From JBAYNW01 sp041678605 (GTDB lineage: Bacteria > Cyanobacteriota > Vampirovibrionia > Gastranaerophilales > Gastranaerophilaceae), in the NCBI GenBank assembly GCA_041678605.1, contig JBAYNW010000004.1, positions 15,819-79,818 on the forward strand: DNA of 64,000 nucleotides. Reading direction: 5' to 3'. Below are positions 41,187 through 49,585 of this stretch, piece by piece (positions within the stretch are counted from its first letter, which is position 1; each line of letters begins with the position of its first letter). Position numbers and translations under genes: made by a program. The notes under the pieces were generated by a model. That model worked only from the letters and a program-made list of their open reading frames with translations, was not told the DNA's origin and made no database searches.

Positions 41187-41702
41187 ATGATAGAATTGTT
41201 GATTTTATACGTTTTGTCTGAAAAAGAATTGACTATGTATGCGGTATTAAAGCATATTTTAGACAATTTTGCCGCGTTTACCCAACCTAGCTTCGGGGCT
41301 GTAAAACCTGCCTTGACCCGACTTGAAAATGATGGATTTATTCGCTCCAGAAAAGCAATGTCTGATGGCGGCAAGCTTTCCGGATTTTATTCAGTTACTC
41401 AAGAGGGCAGGGAAGAGTTAAAAAAACTTATTCTGAAAAAAGTTTCCGATAATCCTTTGCAATTTCATTCAACCGCCGGAATTAAGCTTTGTTGTGCATC
41501 CTATTTGGCTCAGGATGAAAGAAAAGAACTGTTTTTTCAGCTTAAATCGAAGGCTCAGGAACATAAATCCAGTGCCGAAAATACTTTGAACAACCAAAAA
41601 TCGCTTACTTTTTATCAGCGGATTGTATTAGACAACTCAATGGTTGAATACAAAAATCTGATAACTCTTATTGAAAATCTGGAAAAAGAAAATTTAAAAT
41701 GA
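41187..41702 (+). CDS. PadR-family transcriptional regulator
   Basis: 171 residues. Winged helix with LLILYVLSEKELTMYAVLK, FGAVKPALTRLENDGFIRS and GGKLSGFYSVTQEGREELKK as in PadR proteins, then a C-terminal helical dimerisation arm (about 115-170). Overlaps the radical-SAM gene by 4 bp. A PadR regulator cotranscribed with a TIGR03279-type protein suggests regulation of the pair or of a divergent gene. Leaderless start predicted. Confidence 0.85.
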   Translation: MIELLILYVLSEKELTMYAVLKHILDNFAAFTQPSFGAVKPALTRLENDGFIRSRKAMSDGGKLSGFYSVTQEGREELKKLILKKVSDNPLQFHSTAGIKLCCASYLAQDERKELFFQLKSKAQEHKSSAENTLNNQKSLTFYQRIVLDNSMVEYKNLITLIENLEKENLK

Positions 41703-43042
41703 GTGCCATAGTCAATGAAACAAAAACAAATTCAATAGCCGAAAAGTTGGAAATTCAATCCGGAGATGAAATCCTTTCGATTGACGAACAAAAAATGGCC
41801 GATTTAATCGATTACAATTTTCTATGCAAAAGCGAGTTTTTAACAATCAAAATAAAAAAGCAAAACGGTGAAATCGAAGAAATTGAGATTGAAAAAGATT
41901 TTGATGAAGATTTGGGCATAATTTTTGAGAGTGCTGTTTTTGACAAAATTAAACCCTGTCTGAATAAATGCATTTTTTGCTTTGTTGATCAGCAACCCAA
42001 AGGGCTCAGGAAAACTCTTTACATAAAAGACGACGATTACAGACTTTCTTACCTTCAAGGAACTTACGTGACACTCACAAACCTCACGAAAGCAGACAAA
42101 GAACGTATTGAGAAGCTCGGGTTGGGGCCATTTTATATTTCTGTGCATACAACAAATCCCGACTTGCGTGTAAAAATGCTTAAAAATCCCAATGCAGCAA
42201 AAATTATGGAGCATTTAAAATGGCTTGAAAAAAACCACATTCCTGTACACTTACAAATCGTGCTTTGCCCTAAATACAACGATGATGAAGAGCTTCGCAG
42301 AACTTTAAACGACTTTAAAAAACTTAAAAATATTCTTTCAATTGCGATTGTACCCGTCGGGATTACAAAGTTTAGGGAAGGAAGTGAGCTGTTTCCGGTG
42401 ACAAAAAAGATTGCACAAGAAACAATAAAAATTGTCGATGAATTTAACAAATCAATTAAAAAAAACATAGCTTGCTGTTCGGATGAATTTTGGGGTAAAT
42501 GCGGTTTAGATGTTCCGGCAAAAGAATATTACGGTAATTTTTCGCAGCTTGAAGACGGAGTGGGTGCCATAAGGCTCTTGCTGGATGATTTAAACAAAGA
42601 AAAGAAAAGATTGCCGAAGAGCCTCAGCGTACCCGCAAAAATACTTTTTGCGACTTCAAAACTGGCAAAACCGGCGATTGACGAAATCTCAAAGGAATTA
42701 AACAAGATTAACAACCTTAAAGTTGAGGTTGTTGCGGTTAAATCGGCCTACTGGGGGGAAAACATTTCAGTTGCGGGACTTATTACGTCGGGAGACTTGA
42801 TAAAGGCGATTAAAGAGGCAAAGATGCAAAATCGCAATCCCCTTGTCATGAAAGACTCACCGTTCACTGTTATCATCCCTTCCGTAATGCTTCGCCCGTT
42901 TACGCAGGATTTTTTGGACGGCAAAACCCTCGACTATGTCAAAGAAAAAACAGGGTCAGATTTTTTTGTAATTAAAGATTGCTATTCCACAAAAGAAATT
43001 GTCGATTTTATTGACCCTAGAAGTTTTTTTGCGGGAAAATAA
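41699..43042 (+). CDS. PDZ/radical-SAM DUF512 protein (TIGR03279 type)
   Basis: 447 residues. An N-terminal PDZ-like domain (AEKLEIQSGDEILSIDEQ) is followed by a radical-SAM-like cluster motif CLNKCIFCFVDQ, RKTLYIKDDDYRLSYLQGTY, and a C-terminal DUF512 domain with FATSKLAKPAIDEI and GLITSGDL. This architecture is the conserved protein first catalogued in cyanobacteria and also found in Clostridia; the reaction is unknown. The 3' end overlaps the convergent TPR-like gene by 61 bp. Confidence 0.88.
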   Translation: MSAIVNETKTNSIAEKLEIQSGDEILSIDEQKMADLIDYNFLCKSEFLTIKIKKQNGEIEEIEIEKDFDEDLGIIFESAVFDKIKPCLNKCIFCFVDQQPKGLRKTLYIKDDDYRLSYLQGTYVTLTNLTKADKERIEKLGLGPFYISVHTTNPDLRVKMLKNPNAAKIMEHLKWLEKNHIPVHLQIVLCPKYNDDEELRRTLNDFKKLKNILSIAIVPVGITKFREGSELFPVTKKIAQETIKIVDEFNKSIKKNIACCSDEFWGKCGLDVPAKEYYGNFSQLEDGVGAIRLLLDDLNKEKKRLPKSLSVPAKILFATSKLAKPAIDEISKELNKINNLKVEVVAVKSAYWGENISVAGLITSGDLIKAIKEAKMQNRNPLVMKDSPFTVIIPSVMLRPFTQDFLDGKTLDYVKEKTGSDFFVIKDCYSTKEIVDFIDPRSFFAGK

Positions 43043-43593
43043 TTCGGCAAAATGTTTAAGCAATTATTTATCGCTTCTTTTGCCAGAGTTTCATCACCTT
43101 TTTTGATATAACACGAAGCAAGCATAAAGTGCATCTCCGGGTCGTAATAAAATTTTTCTTTTGCCTTCATTAAATAATTCAGTGCTATTTCAGTGAAGTT
43201 ATTATACAGCATCACTCTTGCTATGAATTTGTAACTTTCGGGGTTTACCGAATAAAACAGGTCGGCACAGTTAATTATATTTTCCACAAATTGAACTTGT
43301 CCGGACTGGATTAGCAAATTCAAATCAATTTCCAAAAAGTTTCTGATTTGGAAGTAAGAAGGAATAACCGAAATGTAACCCTTAATAAACGGAATCAGCT
43401 TTTTACCCCAGTTGGCACGAAAATCTTGCTTTGCAATTTTGCAAAATGCTGCGTTAGCACCTTCCAAATCTCCTAAAAGCAAACGGCAATAGCCGTATTC
43501 CAATATAAGGTTATTCTGTTCAAAAAAATCCCCAACAGAATAATCCCCCAATAAAACCTTATTTTTAGCGTCTTGATATGACTCTGCATTCAT
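42982..43593 (-). CDS. TPR-like helical repeat protein
   Basis: 203 residues made of paired helices with TPR spacing, best seen in YGYCRLLLGDLEGANAAFCK and MLASCYIKKGDETLAKEAIN. No signal peptide. Lies 17 bp downstream of the secreted TPR gene 43611-44522 and may be cotranscribed; no Shine-Dalgarno is visible. Its last ~20 codons overlap the radical-SAM gene tail to tail by 61 bp, an unusually long coding overlap. Confidence 0.7.
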   Translation of the reverse strand: MNAESYQDAKNKVLLGDYSVGDFFEQNNLILEYGYCRLLLGDLEGANAAFCKIAKQDFRANWGKKLIPFIKGYISVIPSYFQIRNFLEIDLNLLIQSGQVQFVENIINCADLFYSVNPESYKFIARVMLYNNFTEIALNYLMKAKEKFYYDPEMHFMLASCYIKKGDETLAKEAINNCLNILPNYFPAKKLLGSIKSTISFVE

Positions 43594-43610
43594 GTTTTTT
43601 GTGTTCGTTT

Positions 43611-44522
43611 CTACTTGTTTTTATCTTTATCTAAATCGAAATTAAAATCAGTCATCATTGAGTTCATTATAACAGCCTGCATTAATTGAGGTGAGTAATT
43701 ACTGTTGCCGTTTTTGTTTTGTGCCAGCATAAAAGGCAGCATATTCATCATTGCGTTGTTTCCTGATTGGCTGTTTCCGCCCATAAGTGCATTAAGTTGT
43801 ATTTGTTCAGAATTTTGAATACCCGCTGCTTGTCCGTAAGGGTTAGCGGCAGTGATTTCCTGTGCTTGAGGTTGAGAATAAGGATTAATTCCCGCACTTT
43901 TAAGCACTTTTAAAGCCGCTATGACTTCGTCATTGGTTGGTTCTTTTTGGGCAATTTTTTCTCCGGCCGGCTCTGCTTGAGAGCTTTGATTAGAGAAATC
44001 TTTAAATTTCTTGAACTCATAACCGTCAGGAGTTCTATCGTTATTTATTTCATTTTTAACTCCCTCTAAGCGTTTTGCATCATAATCCTTTCTAACTTGA
44101 TCCGATAAGCCGTCAGATGAAGGGGATGCAATAAATTTATCCAAATCTGTATTCCCGCCCGGAGTTGCCTGCAATTGGCATTGGTCAGGAGTTTCCAGGC
44201 AACGTTTTCCTGTTGTTGCGTATTCACGAAGAATTGAATTGGTTTTTAGGCTCAAAACCTTAGAGTAGGCACTAATTGCCTGATCTTTTCTTCCGGCCTG
44301 AACATAGGACATGGCCATATAATAATAAGCAACCGAATTTGACGGATATCTTGCTATTATGGCCTGACAATCCTGTAAGCAGCCTGTATAGTTGCCTATT
44401 TTATATTTTTTTATTGCAATTCTAACCGGAGTACTCAAAGCGGCATTTTTTGCCAAAACACAAGGATTGGCTTGAGAAAATACCAATAAAAACGCTATTA
44501 AATACAAAAACTTTCTCTTCAT
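43611..44522 (-). CDS. Secreted TPR-containing protein
   Basis: 303 residues. Signal peptide MKRKFLYLIAFLLVFSQANP with cleavage expected after VLA. Then TPR units (YTGCLQDCQAIIARYPSNS, AYYYMAMSYVQAGRKDQA) and a Gln/Asn-rich, low-complexity C-terminal half (NPYGQAAGIQNSEQIQ, MMNMLPFMLAQNKNG). AAGGAAG precedes the ATG. A periplasmic scaffold is plausible. Neighbouring genes also encode envelope repeat proteins. Confidence 0.75.
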   Translation of the reverse strand: MKRKFLYLIAFLLVFSQANPCVLAKNAALSTPVRIAIKKYKIGNYTGCLQDCQAIIARYPSNSVAYYYMAMSYVQAGRKDQAISAYSKVLSLKTNSILREYATTGKRCLETPDQCQLQATPGGNTDLDKFIASPSSDGLSDQVRKDYDAKRLEGVKNEINNDRTPDGYEFKKFKDFSNQSSQAEPAGEKIAQKEPTNDEVIAALKVLKSAGINPYSQPQAQEITAANPYGQAAGIQNSEQIQLNALMGGNSQSGNNAMMNMLPFMLAQNKNGNSNYSPQLMQAVIMNSMMTDFNFDLDKDKNK

Positions 44523-44632
44523 TTGAAAACTTCCTTCTATTCTAATATTAACAATTATTTTTTAAAAATCAAGTTACTGTTTAATTATAATGCATTCCCC
44601 CCCTTATTGCTCTGCCCCAAATGGATGATTTT

Positions 44633-45601
44633 TTACAGCACCGCCGCCAAAACCATCAGCAAAATGGCACCAATCTGCATCGCTGCCGACATATGCTGAG
44701 AAAATGTGTTGCCGTCATATTTTGTTGAAGTTTTTTTGGCCTGATATGCACTTGCAACCCTATCCAGCCTGGTTTGCTCATCATCATCGGCGAACGTGGA
44801 CTTGAAAACCTTTAATTCTAACCTCGATAGCCTGTTTGGTATAGTGTCATTCGGAAATGTTCTTTTTAAAACTGATTTTTCCAAAGCTCCTAATGAAATA
44901 TCCAAATCCGAATTTGAGTCATACTCATCAAGAACACTGTTGTGAGAATTATAACTCGGCTGAGTATAGCTTGGAGTCCCAAAATAACCCTGTTGCGGCG
45001 GCAAATTTTGTGTAATTATATCATCACCGGACACATCTGAATATTCATCCTCCTGTGCCGGTTCAGCGGTATCTGCGGGGTTTTCCCGCATTAATGCCGA
45101 TTTCAGTCTTTCCACTCTGGAATTCAGGTCATCATTGTATGTTTTTTTGAAAACATTTTGCTCTAAATTTGCAAGCCTTTGATTTATATCGGCAGTCTTG
45201 AATTCTTTATTAAAAACTGCTTTCTCCAAAGTATTAACAATGGGGTAATTTACGCTGCTGTCGGCTTTTGGGGGTTTTTCTCCGTAAATATCTTCCTCTT
45301 CCGCAAAAGTATCCTTCTTAGGTTTAATTTCCTGCCCGATTAAATCGGCAGATAAATCAGCCGATAATTTTCCTACTCTTTGGGCAACAGGACTGGAAGA
45401 AGCCTGACCATAAACGACTTCTTCCAAACGTTTTAGCCTTGCATCATCACTTTGTGTGCTGTAATCCACCCCGAACAGAGATTTCTCCATCGTCGTGAGC
45501 GAAGCGGAAAATTGGCTCTGGGCAATACATTTAACCCCCAAAAGCCAAAACATAAATATAAAAATTAATATCCCAAATCGTTTCATGGACTGCCCCATCA
45601 T
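44633..45601 (-). CDS. Envelope protein with three LExxVF-type repeats and C-terminal TM helix
   Basis: 322 residues. N-terminal signal-like helix (MKRFGILIFIFMFWLLGV; ATG at 45586 is a likely start). Three copies of a ~45-residue repeat: LTTMEKSLFG...ARLKRLEEVVYG, VNTLEKAVFNKEF...QRLANLEQNVF and LGALEKSVLKRTF...NRLSRLELKVFKSTF. The linkers are acidic and Pro/Gln-rich. The last ~20 residues are hydrophobic (AMQIGAILLMVLAAVL). It could span the envelope from inner membrane to periplasm. I do not know the family. Confidence 0.65.
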   Translation of the reverse strand: MMGQSMKRFGILIFIFMFWLLGVKCIAQSQFSASLTTMEKSLFGVDYSTQSDDARLKRLEEVVYGQASSSPVAQRVGKLSADLSADLIGQEIKPKKDTFAEEEDIYGEKPPKADSSVNYPIVNTLEKAVFNKEFKTADINQRLANLEQNVFKKTYNDDLNSRVERLKSALMRENPADTAEPAQEDEYSDVSGDDIITQNLPPQQGYFGTPSYTQPSYNSHNSVLDEYDSNSDLDISLGALEKSVLKRTFPNDTIPNRLSRLELKVFKSTFADDDEQTRLDRVASAYQAKKTSTKYDGNTFSQHMSAAMQIGAILLMVLAAVL

Positions 45602-45701
45602 CAGAATATTAATTTTTGACGTAAAAAACCATTACTCAATGGTTTTATTCAAAAAGAAAAAACCTAATCACAATTGCGTACGACGAAAGTAGGATAAAAA
45701 G

Positions 45702-46295
45702 CTAAAACTCAATGCCTTCTCTTGCAATAATTCCCGTATCCCAGTAGTGTTTTACAGGTTTGATTTCCGAAACCAGATGTGCGATTTCAATTGCCTTGGG
45801 GTGTGCGTTTCTGCCAGTCAAAACAATTTCCATGGTTTGAGGTTTATTTTTCAAAATATCCACAACTTCATCGACATCAAGTATTTTTAGGTCGATTGCA
45901 ATATTAATCTCGTCTAAAATAATTAATTGGTATTCGTTATTTTGAATGGCTTTTTTGGCAATTTCCCAGCCCCGCTTAATTTCCTTTTCATCGTCCTCGC
46001 ATTTGTTATGGGAGTAAACGATTCTGTCCAATCCGGCTTGAACGATTGTTAAATTATTTTTAATCTCGGAGGACAAATTTCTAAACGAGGTCAATTCTCC
46101 GTAATTGTCGCCGCCCTTGGTAAACATAACAACAAGGACCTTCCATTTTCTGCCCAAAGCTCTCATTGCAAGACCAAGTGAAGCTGTGGTTTTGCCTTTG
46201 CCGTTTCCTGTATAAATTTGAATATACCCATGCTGTTCCCAGCTCGGGTTAATCAAATCAGCATTTTTTGAAATTATATTAACTTTTTTAACCAT
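45702..46295 (-). CDS. cobO: Cob(I)alamin/cob(I)yrinate adenosyltransferase (CobO/BtuR family)
   Basis: 197 residues. IYTGNGKGKTTASLGLAMRA is the P-loop region; VLVVMFTKGG, LIILDEINIAI and VVDILKNKPQTMEIVLTGRN are typical of CobO/CobA(BtuR). It makes adenosylcobalamin for salvage or synthesis. The start codon lies inside a TTCAACC-type repeat (46293-46324), so the first few residues may be repeat-derived. No other cobalamin gene is adjacent. Confidence 0.9.
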   Translation of the reverse strand: MVKKVNIISKNADLINPSWEQHGYIQIYTGNGKGKTTASLGLAMRALGRKWKVLVVMFTKGGDNYGELTSFRNLSSEIKNNLTIVQAGLDRIVYSHNKCEDDEKEIKRGWEIAKKAIQNNEYQLIILDEINIAIDLKILDVDEVVDILKNKPQTMEIVLTGRNAHPKAIEIAHLVSEIKPVKHYWDTGIIAREGIEF

Positions 46296-46324
46296 TCAAC
46301 CCTTCAACCTTTCAACCCTTCAAA
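46293..46324. repeat. TTCAACC low-complexity tandem
   Basis: Four degenerate 8-bp units (CCATTCAA, CCCTTCAA, CCTTTCAA, CCCTTCAA) between divergent cobO and the 5-formyl-THF gene; supplies the cobO start codon. Confidence 0.7.
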
Positions 46325-46344
46325 CTTTATTATATATTAAAAAA

Positions 46345-46878
46345 ATGCAAGAGAAAGAAAATTTAAGAAAAAAAGCAAAGGAAATCAGAAAGTCGCTTGA
46401 TATTGAAAAAATAAGCGAAAAGATTGTTGACAGCATTTCAAGGCTGGAAGTATACAAAAAAGCCCAACACGTAATGATTTTTTATCCGCTGGGGCATGAA
46501 GTTAATCTTTTGGGACTTTTGTCGAAAAATGGCGGCAAAAATTTTTATCTGCCAAAAGTTAAAGGTAAAGAATTACTTGTTTGTCCTTACAAAACCGGTG
46601 ATGAATTGACCGTTTCAAAATTTAAAACCAAAGAACCGACAACCCCGCCCGTTGATTCAAATATTCCGGATATAATTTTTGTGCCGGCTCTCATGGCAGA
46701 CAGGAGCTTAAACCGATTAGGTTACGGCGGAGGATTTTACGACAGATTTTTATCAAAAAAACGGTCGGGAACTGCAAATTCTACAAAAATTGTCGCAATA
46801 CCAAGTGCTTTGGTTGTGGATGAACTGCCCTCAGAAAGCTTTGACGCAAAAATAGATATAGTAATTACGGAGAGGTAA
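46345..46878 (+). CDS. 5-formyltetrahydrofolate cyclo-ligase
   Basis: 177 residues. RKKAKEIRKSL at the N-terminus, FYPLGHEVNL, PLPALMADRSL-like (VPALMADRSLNRLGYGGGFYDRFL) and a VDELPSESFD tail are the family signatures. It converts 5-formyl-THF to 5,10-methenyl-THF with ATP, feeding folate one-carbon metabolism with GlyA at 50.3 kb. TATATT lies 6 bp before the ATG and no ribosome-binding site is visible, so leaderless translation is likely. Confidence 0.92.
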   Translation: MQEKENLRKKAKEIRKSLDIEKISEKIVDSISRLEVYKKAQHVMIFYPLGHEVNLLGLLSKNGGKNFYLPKVKGKELLVCPYKTGDELTVSKFKTKEPTTPPVDSNIPDIIFVPALMADRSLNRLGYGGGFYDRFLSKKRSGTANSTKIVAIPSALVVDELPSESFDAKIDIVITER

Positions 46879-46905
46879 TTTTATTGCATTATCTCAAAGC
46901 TATGT

Positions 46906-46917
46906 TATAATCAATTT
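46906..46917 (+). promoter_or_regulatory. Extended -10 box 6 bp before the MNT ATG
   Basis: TGT-TATAAT (hexamer 46906-46911) then CAATTT and ATG 46918. Confidence 0.6.
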
Positions 46918-47229
46918 ATGAATATAGTTAATCTGATTAAAGAATTTAACAATCTGGTAAGCCGAAAATTTTCTGATTTTAAGGGAATTTATCTTTTTGG
47001 CTCACGTGCGACGGGCAAAGCCAAAAAAGAAAGTGATGTCGACTTGGTATTGATGTTTAACGAAATAAATAAAACTAAAAAATATGAAATTTATGATATT
47101 TTAAGTGATTTAATGTTTAAATATGATATCTTTATAGATATTCAAATTATGGATGAGGCAAAATTAAAATTCAATCCATATTTTCATGAGCAGGTTACAA
47201 GCAAGGGTAAATTTTATGGAGCAACATAA
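46918..47229 (+). CDS. MNT-domain nucleotidyltransferase (antitoxin of an MNT-HEPN pair)
   Basis: 103 residues. Minimal nucleotidyltransferase with the GSxxxG and SDxDL motifs in YLFGSRATGKAKKESDVDLV and a third acidic site in DIFIDIQIMDE. In known MNT-HEPN systems this enzyme AMPylates and neutralises the HEPN toxin. It overlaps the HEPN gene by 11 bp. Leaderless start predicted from TGTTATAAT 6 bp upstream. Confidence 0.88.
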   Translation: MNIVNLIKEFNNLVSRKFSDFKGIYLFGSRATGKAKKESDVDLVLMFNEINKTKKYEIYDILSDLMFKYDIFIDIQIMDEAKLKFNPYFHEQVTSKGKFYGAT

Positions 47230-47623
47230 ACAACTTTTTATAAATAATTTTTGGGAAAAATCCAAATTGGCTCTTATTGAGGCCAGAAAAAACATTGATA
47301 CGGATAGTCTAATGTCCGCTCAAAACAGGATTTATTATTCAATTTTTTATAGTGTAGTTTCCCTAGGATATGTTGAAGGTTTTACAACTTCAAAACATTC
47401 CACGCTTATGGGATGGTTCAACAAAGTTTTTATTCATCAAAATAAAATATTTGACAAAAAGCTCTTTAAAATATATGAAAATTCTTTTGCTAACCGTATG
47501 GATAGTGATTATTCATACTGTACTGAGTTCGATAAAGAAGAAATCGAATCAAATTATGAAGATGCAAAATTTTTCATCAACGAAGTCGAAATTTATTTAA
47601 AATCCAAAGACATTTTAAAGTAA
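47219..47623 (+). CDS. HEPN-domain protein (UPF0332 type), toxin candidate
   Basis: 134 residues from the ATG at 47219. Helical HEPN fold with SAQNRIYYSIFYSVVSLGYV and TTSKHSTLMGWFNKVFI, and NRMDSDYSYCTEFDKEE in place of the Rx4-6H motif, as in the UPF0332 group where Arg is followed by an ASDY-like segment. HEPN toxins are RNases, but the lack of a His makes activity uncertain. Overlap with the MNT gene marks the pair as one operon. Confidence 0.85.
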   Translation, partial: EQHKQLFINNFWEKSKLALIEARKNIDTDSLMSAQNRIYYSIFYSVVSLGYVEGFTTSKHSTLMGWFNKVFIHQNKIFDKKLFKIYENSFANRMDSDYSYCTEFDKEEIESNYEDAKFFINEVEIYLKSKDILK

Positions 47624-47635
47624 ATTTTTAAACAT

Positions 47636-49294
47636 TTACGCATTAAACAGTCCGTAAAGCCTGTCTTTTATATCCTCTTCCTCAAGCTCTTCCGTTAAAC
47701 GATTTAAGTCCAATGCCATCTGGTAGTAACCCGCAGCTTCATTATTTTTATCCAAAGCCTGAGCTGCACGTCCCGCATTAAAATATGCCAGAGTATAGTT
47801 GGGATTTAGTTCGATTGCTGTTTTAAAATACGAAAGTGCCTCATCCGGAACACCTATTCCGTCGAGATAGATAACACCCAAGTTATTATGAGCTATATCG
47901 TAATCGGGATTTAATTCAATAGCACGGTGATAGGCAACTATTGCCTCCTCCATGTAATCCTTTTCCCAAAGTGCAATTCCGGCCTTTGAATAGGCATGGT
48001 AATCATCAGGATTAATACTTATGGAATCACAGTAGGTTCTTATGGCCTTGTCCAAATCGTTTTCAGCCATATATAAGTCGCCGAGCGAGAGATGAATTTC
48101 GCTGTTTTCCGGATCCAAAATAATCCCCGCCTGAAAGGATGCTATTGCTGCCTCGTAGTTGTTTTTTATCTGAAAATATATGGCTCCAAGTGCCTGACAA
48201 ACTATTGCCGTCCATTTTTTGTCGGGGTTTAGTTTGATTGCCTTTTGGTAATATTCAATTGCTTCATCGTAAAGTTCGGCCTGAACAAAAGCATAAGCCA
48301 AAGAGTTGTTGTAAAAAGGATTTTCGCTGTCCTGCTCTAATGCAAGCTTGAATGCTGACATTGCATGGATTTTGTCAGATTTTTTCAGGTATAAATGACC
48401 CAATTCGTAATAAATCGGAGCTGTGTTTTCTTCAATTTCCAGCAGTTTGTTATAGTAATCGACAGCTATATCAATGTTCTCAGGGAAGAATGTTTGAGTA
48501 ACAGTTGCCAGTTTTACCAGAACATCCCGACTGTTGGGATTTGCTTCCAAGGCTTTTTTGTAATAATCAACAGCTGAATCCATTTTGTTTTTTCTCACGC
48601 AAATATCAGCTATTTTATGATAAAAAACTTCATCCCGCTGGGTACTTTGAACAGCTTTTTTGTAAACTTTAACGGCTGTATCGTAGTTGTTAAAGCGTTC
48701 AAAAGTTTCACCGCATGATTTGTAATACAATACGGAAAATGCTTCGGTAAAATTACAGTAAAGCATTTTTAAAAATGTAAAATCCCAAACAAAAGTCAGG
48801 CTCCCCGTAACCAGATAATAAAGACACTTTGCAAATTCTCTTATCGTAACCCTTTCGGCACTCATTTTTTGTAGAATTGATAAAGATAAAATTAACCTTG
48901 GGCGTGAAGAATTGATTCCGCCTATTTTTATAGCATTTTTAAATTCTTCTTCTGCCGATTTATAATCGTTGGATAATTTCATAAAATAGCCGGTATAAAT
49001 ATGGGCATTAATATTTTTAGGTGCAAGCGAAATGGCTGTTTTACATTGTTCAATGGCTGTTTGCAGACCTATCTGGCCATTTTCCCACATCAAACTTGCA
49101 AGCCTGTAATAACTCTCCGGCATGCTTGGGTCCAACTTAATCGCATCAACGTAATATTCTATTGCAGATTGCAAGTCTTGCTCCTGCAATTTTAATAAAT
49201 ATCTTTCGTGTGATTCTCTTGCTTTTTCTAATGATTCCTGTGCTTTTTCTAAATTAAGTGTCAAATTTGAACGTATAAGGGTTTGTTCGAGCAT
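47636..49294 (-). CDS. Large TPR protein (at least ten repeats)
   Basis: 552 residues, nearly all tetratricopeptide repeats of 34 residues, for example AVDYYKKALEANPNSRDVLV, EAIEYYQKAIKLNPDKKW and EAIVAYHRAIELNPDYDIAH. An N-terminal coiled-coil segment (KAQESLEKARESHERYLLK) precedes them. No signal peptide; a hydrophobic stretch near residues 180-200 might be a membrane contact. AGGAG supports the start. A protein-interaction scaffold; partners unknown. Convergent with the HEPN gene at 12 bp distance. Confidence 0.85.
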   Translation of the reverse strand: MLEQTLIRSNLTLNLEKAQESLEKARESHERYLLKLQEQDLQSAIEYYVDAIKLDPSMPESYYRLASLMWENGQIGLQTAIEQCKTAISLAPKNINAHIYTGYFMKLSNDYKSAEEEFKNAIKIGGINSSRPRLILSLSILQKMSAERVTIREFAKCLYYLVTGSLTFVWDFTFLKMLYCNFTEAFSVLYYKSCGETFERFNNYDTAVKVYKKAVQSTQRDEVFYHKIADICVRKNKMDSAVDYYKKALEANPNSRDVLVKLATVTQTFFPENIDIAVDYYNKLLEIEENTAPIYYELGHLYLKKSDKIHAMSAFKLALEQDSENPFYNNSLAYAFVQAELYDEAIEYYQKAIKLNPDKKWTAIVCQALGAIYFQIKNNYEAAIASFQAGIILDPENSEIHLSLGDLYMAENDLDKAIRTYCDSISINPDDYHAYSKAGIALWEKDYMEEAIVAYHRAIELNPDYDIAHNNLGVIYLDGIGVPDEALSYFKTAIELNPNYTLAYFNAGRAAQALDKNNEAAGYYQMALDLNRLTEELEEEDIKDRLYGLFNA

Positions 49295-49585
49295 GAATTA
49301 CTCCTAGTGCAAAATGTCTAACCTATTTTTGGTCGTCATTGCGAAACAAAACTTAACGTTTTTGTGAAAAAATACGTCAAAAGGATGACAATATAGAAAG
49401 AACACATTTACTGGGGGCTGTTGACACAAAAAAGTAAACAGCCCCTAGCAAAAAAAAATATTTTCGGGTTTTAGTATAAATAGTCATGCCCGAAATGTTG
49501 AGAAATGTAATACAAAATATATATTTCTTGACAAAAAGTACATTTTGCTAATATCATGTAAGTAAGTATATAGTGGTGAGGTTTT
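49295..49585. other. Divergent intergenic region with GGGGCTGTT hairpin and LysM-gene promoter
   Basis: No gene. Contains GGGGCTGTT (49414-49422) and AACAGCCCC (49437-49445) as a 9-bp hairpin similar to the MITE ends, and a promoter TTGACA (49528-49533), 15 bp, TAATAT (49549-49554) with extended -10 TGC, reading into the LysM gene, whose GTGAGG ribosome-binding site lies at about 49575. Confidence 0.55.

Noticed and set aside
49414..49445. Rho-independent terminator call for GGGGCTGTT hairpin
   Set aside because: It lies between two divergent genes, so nothing needs to terminate there; noted instead as a MITE-end-like hairpin.
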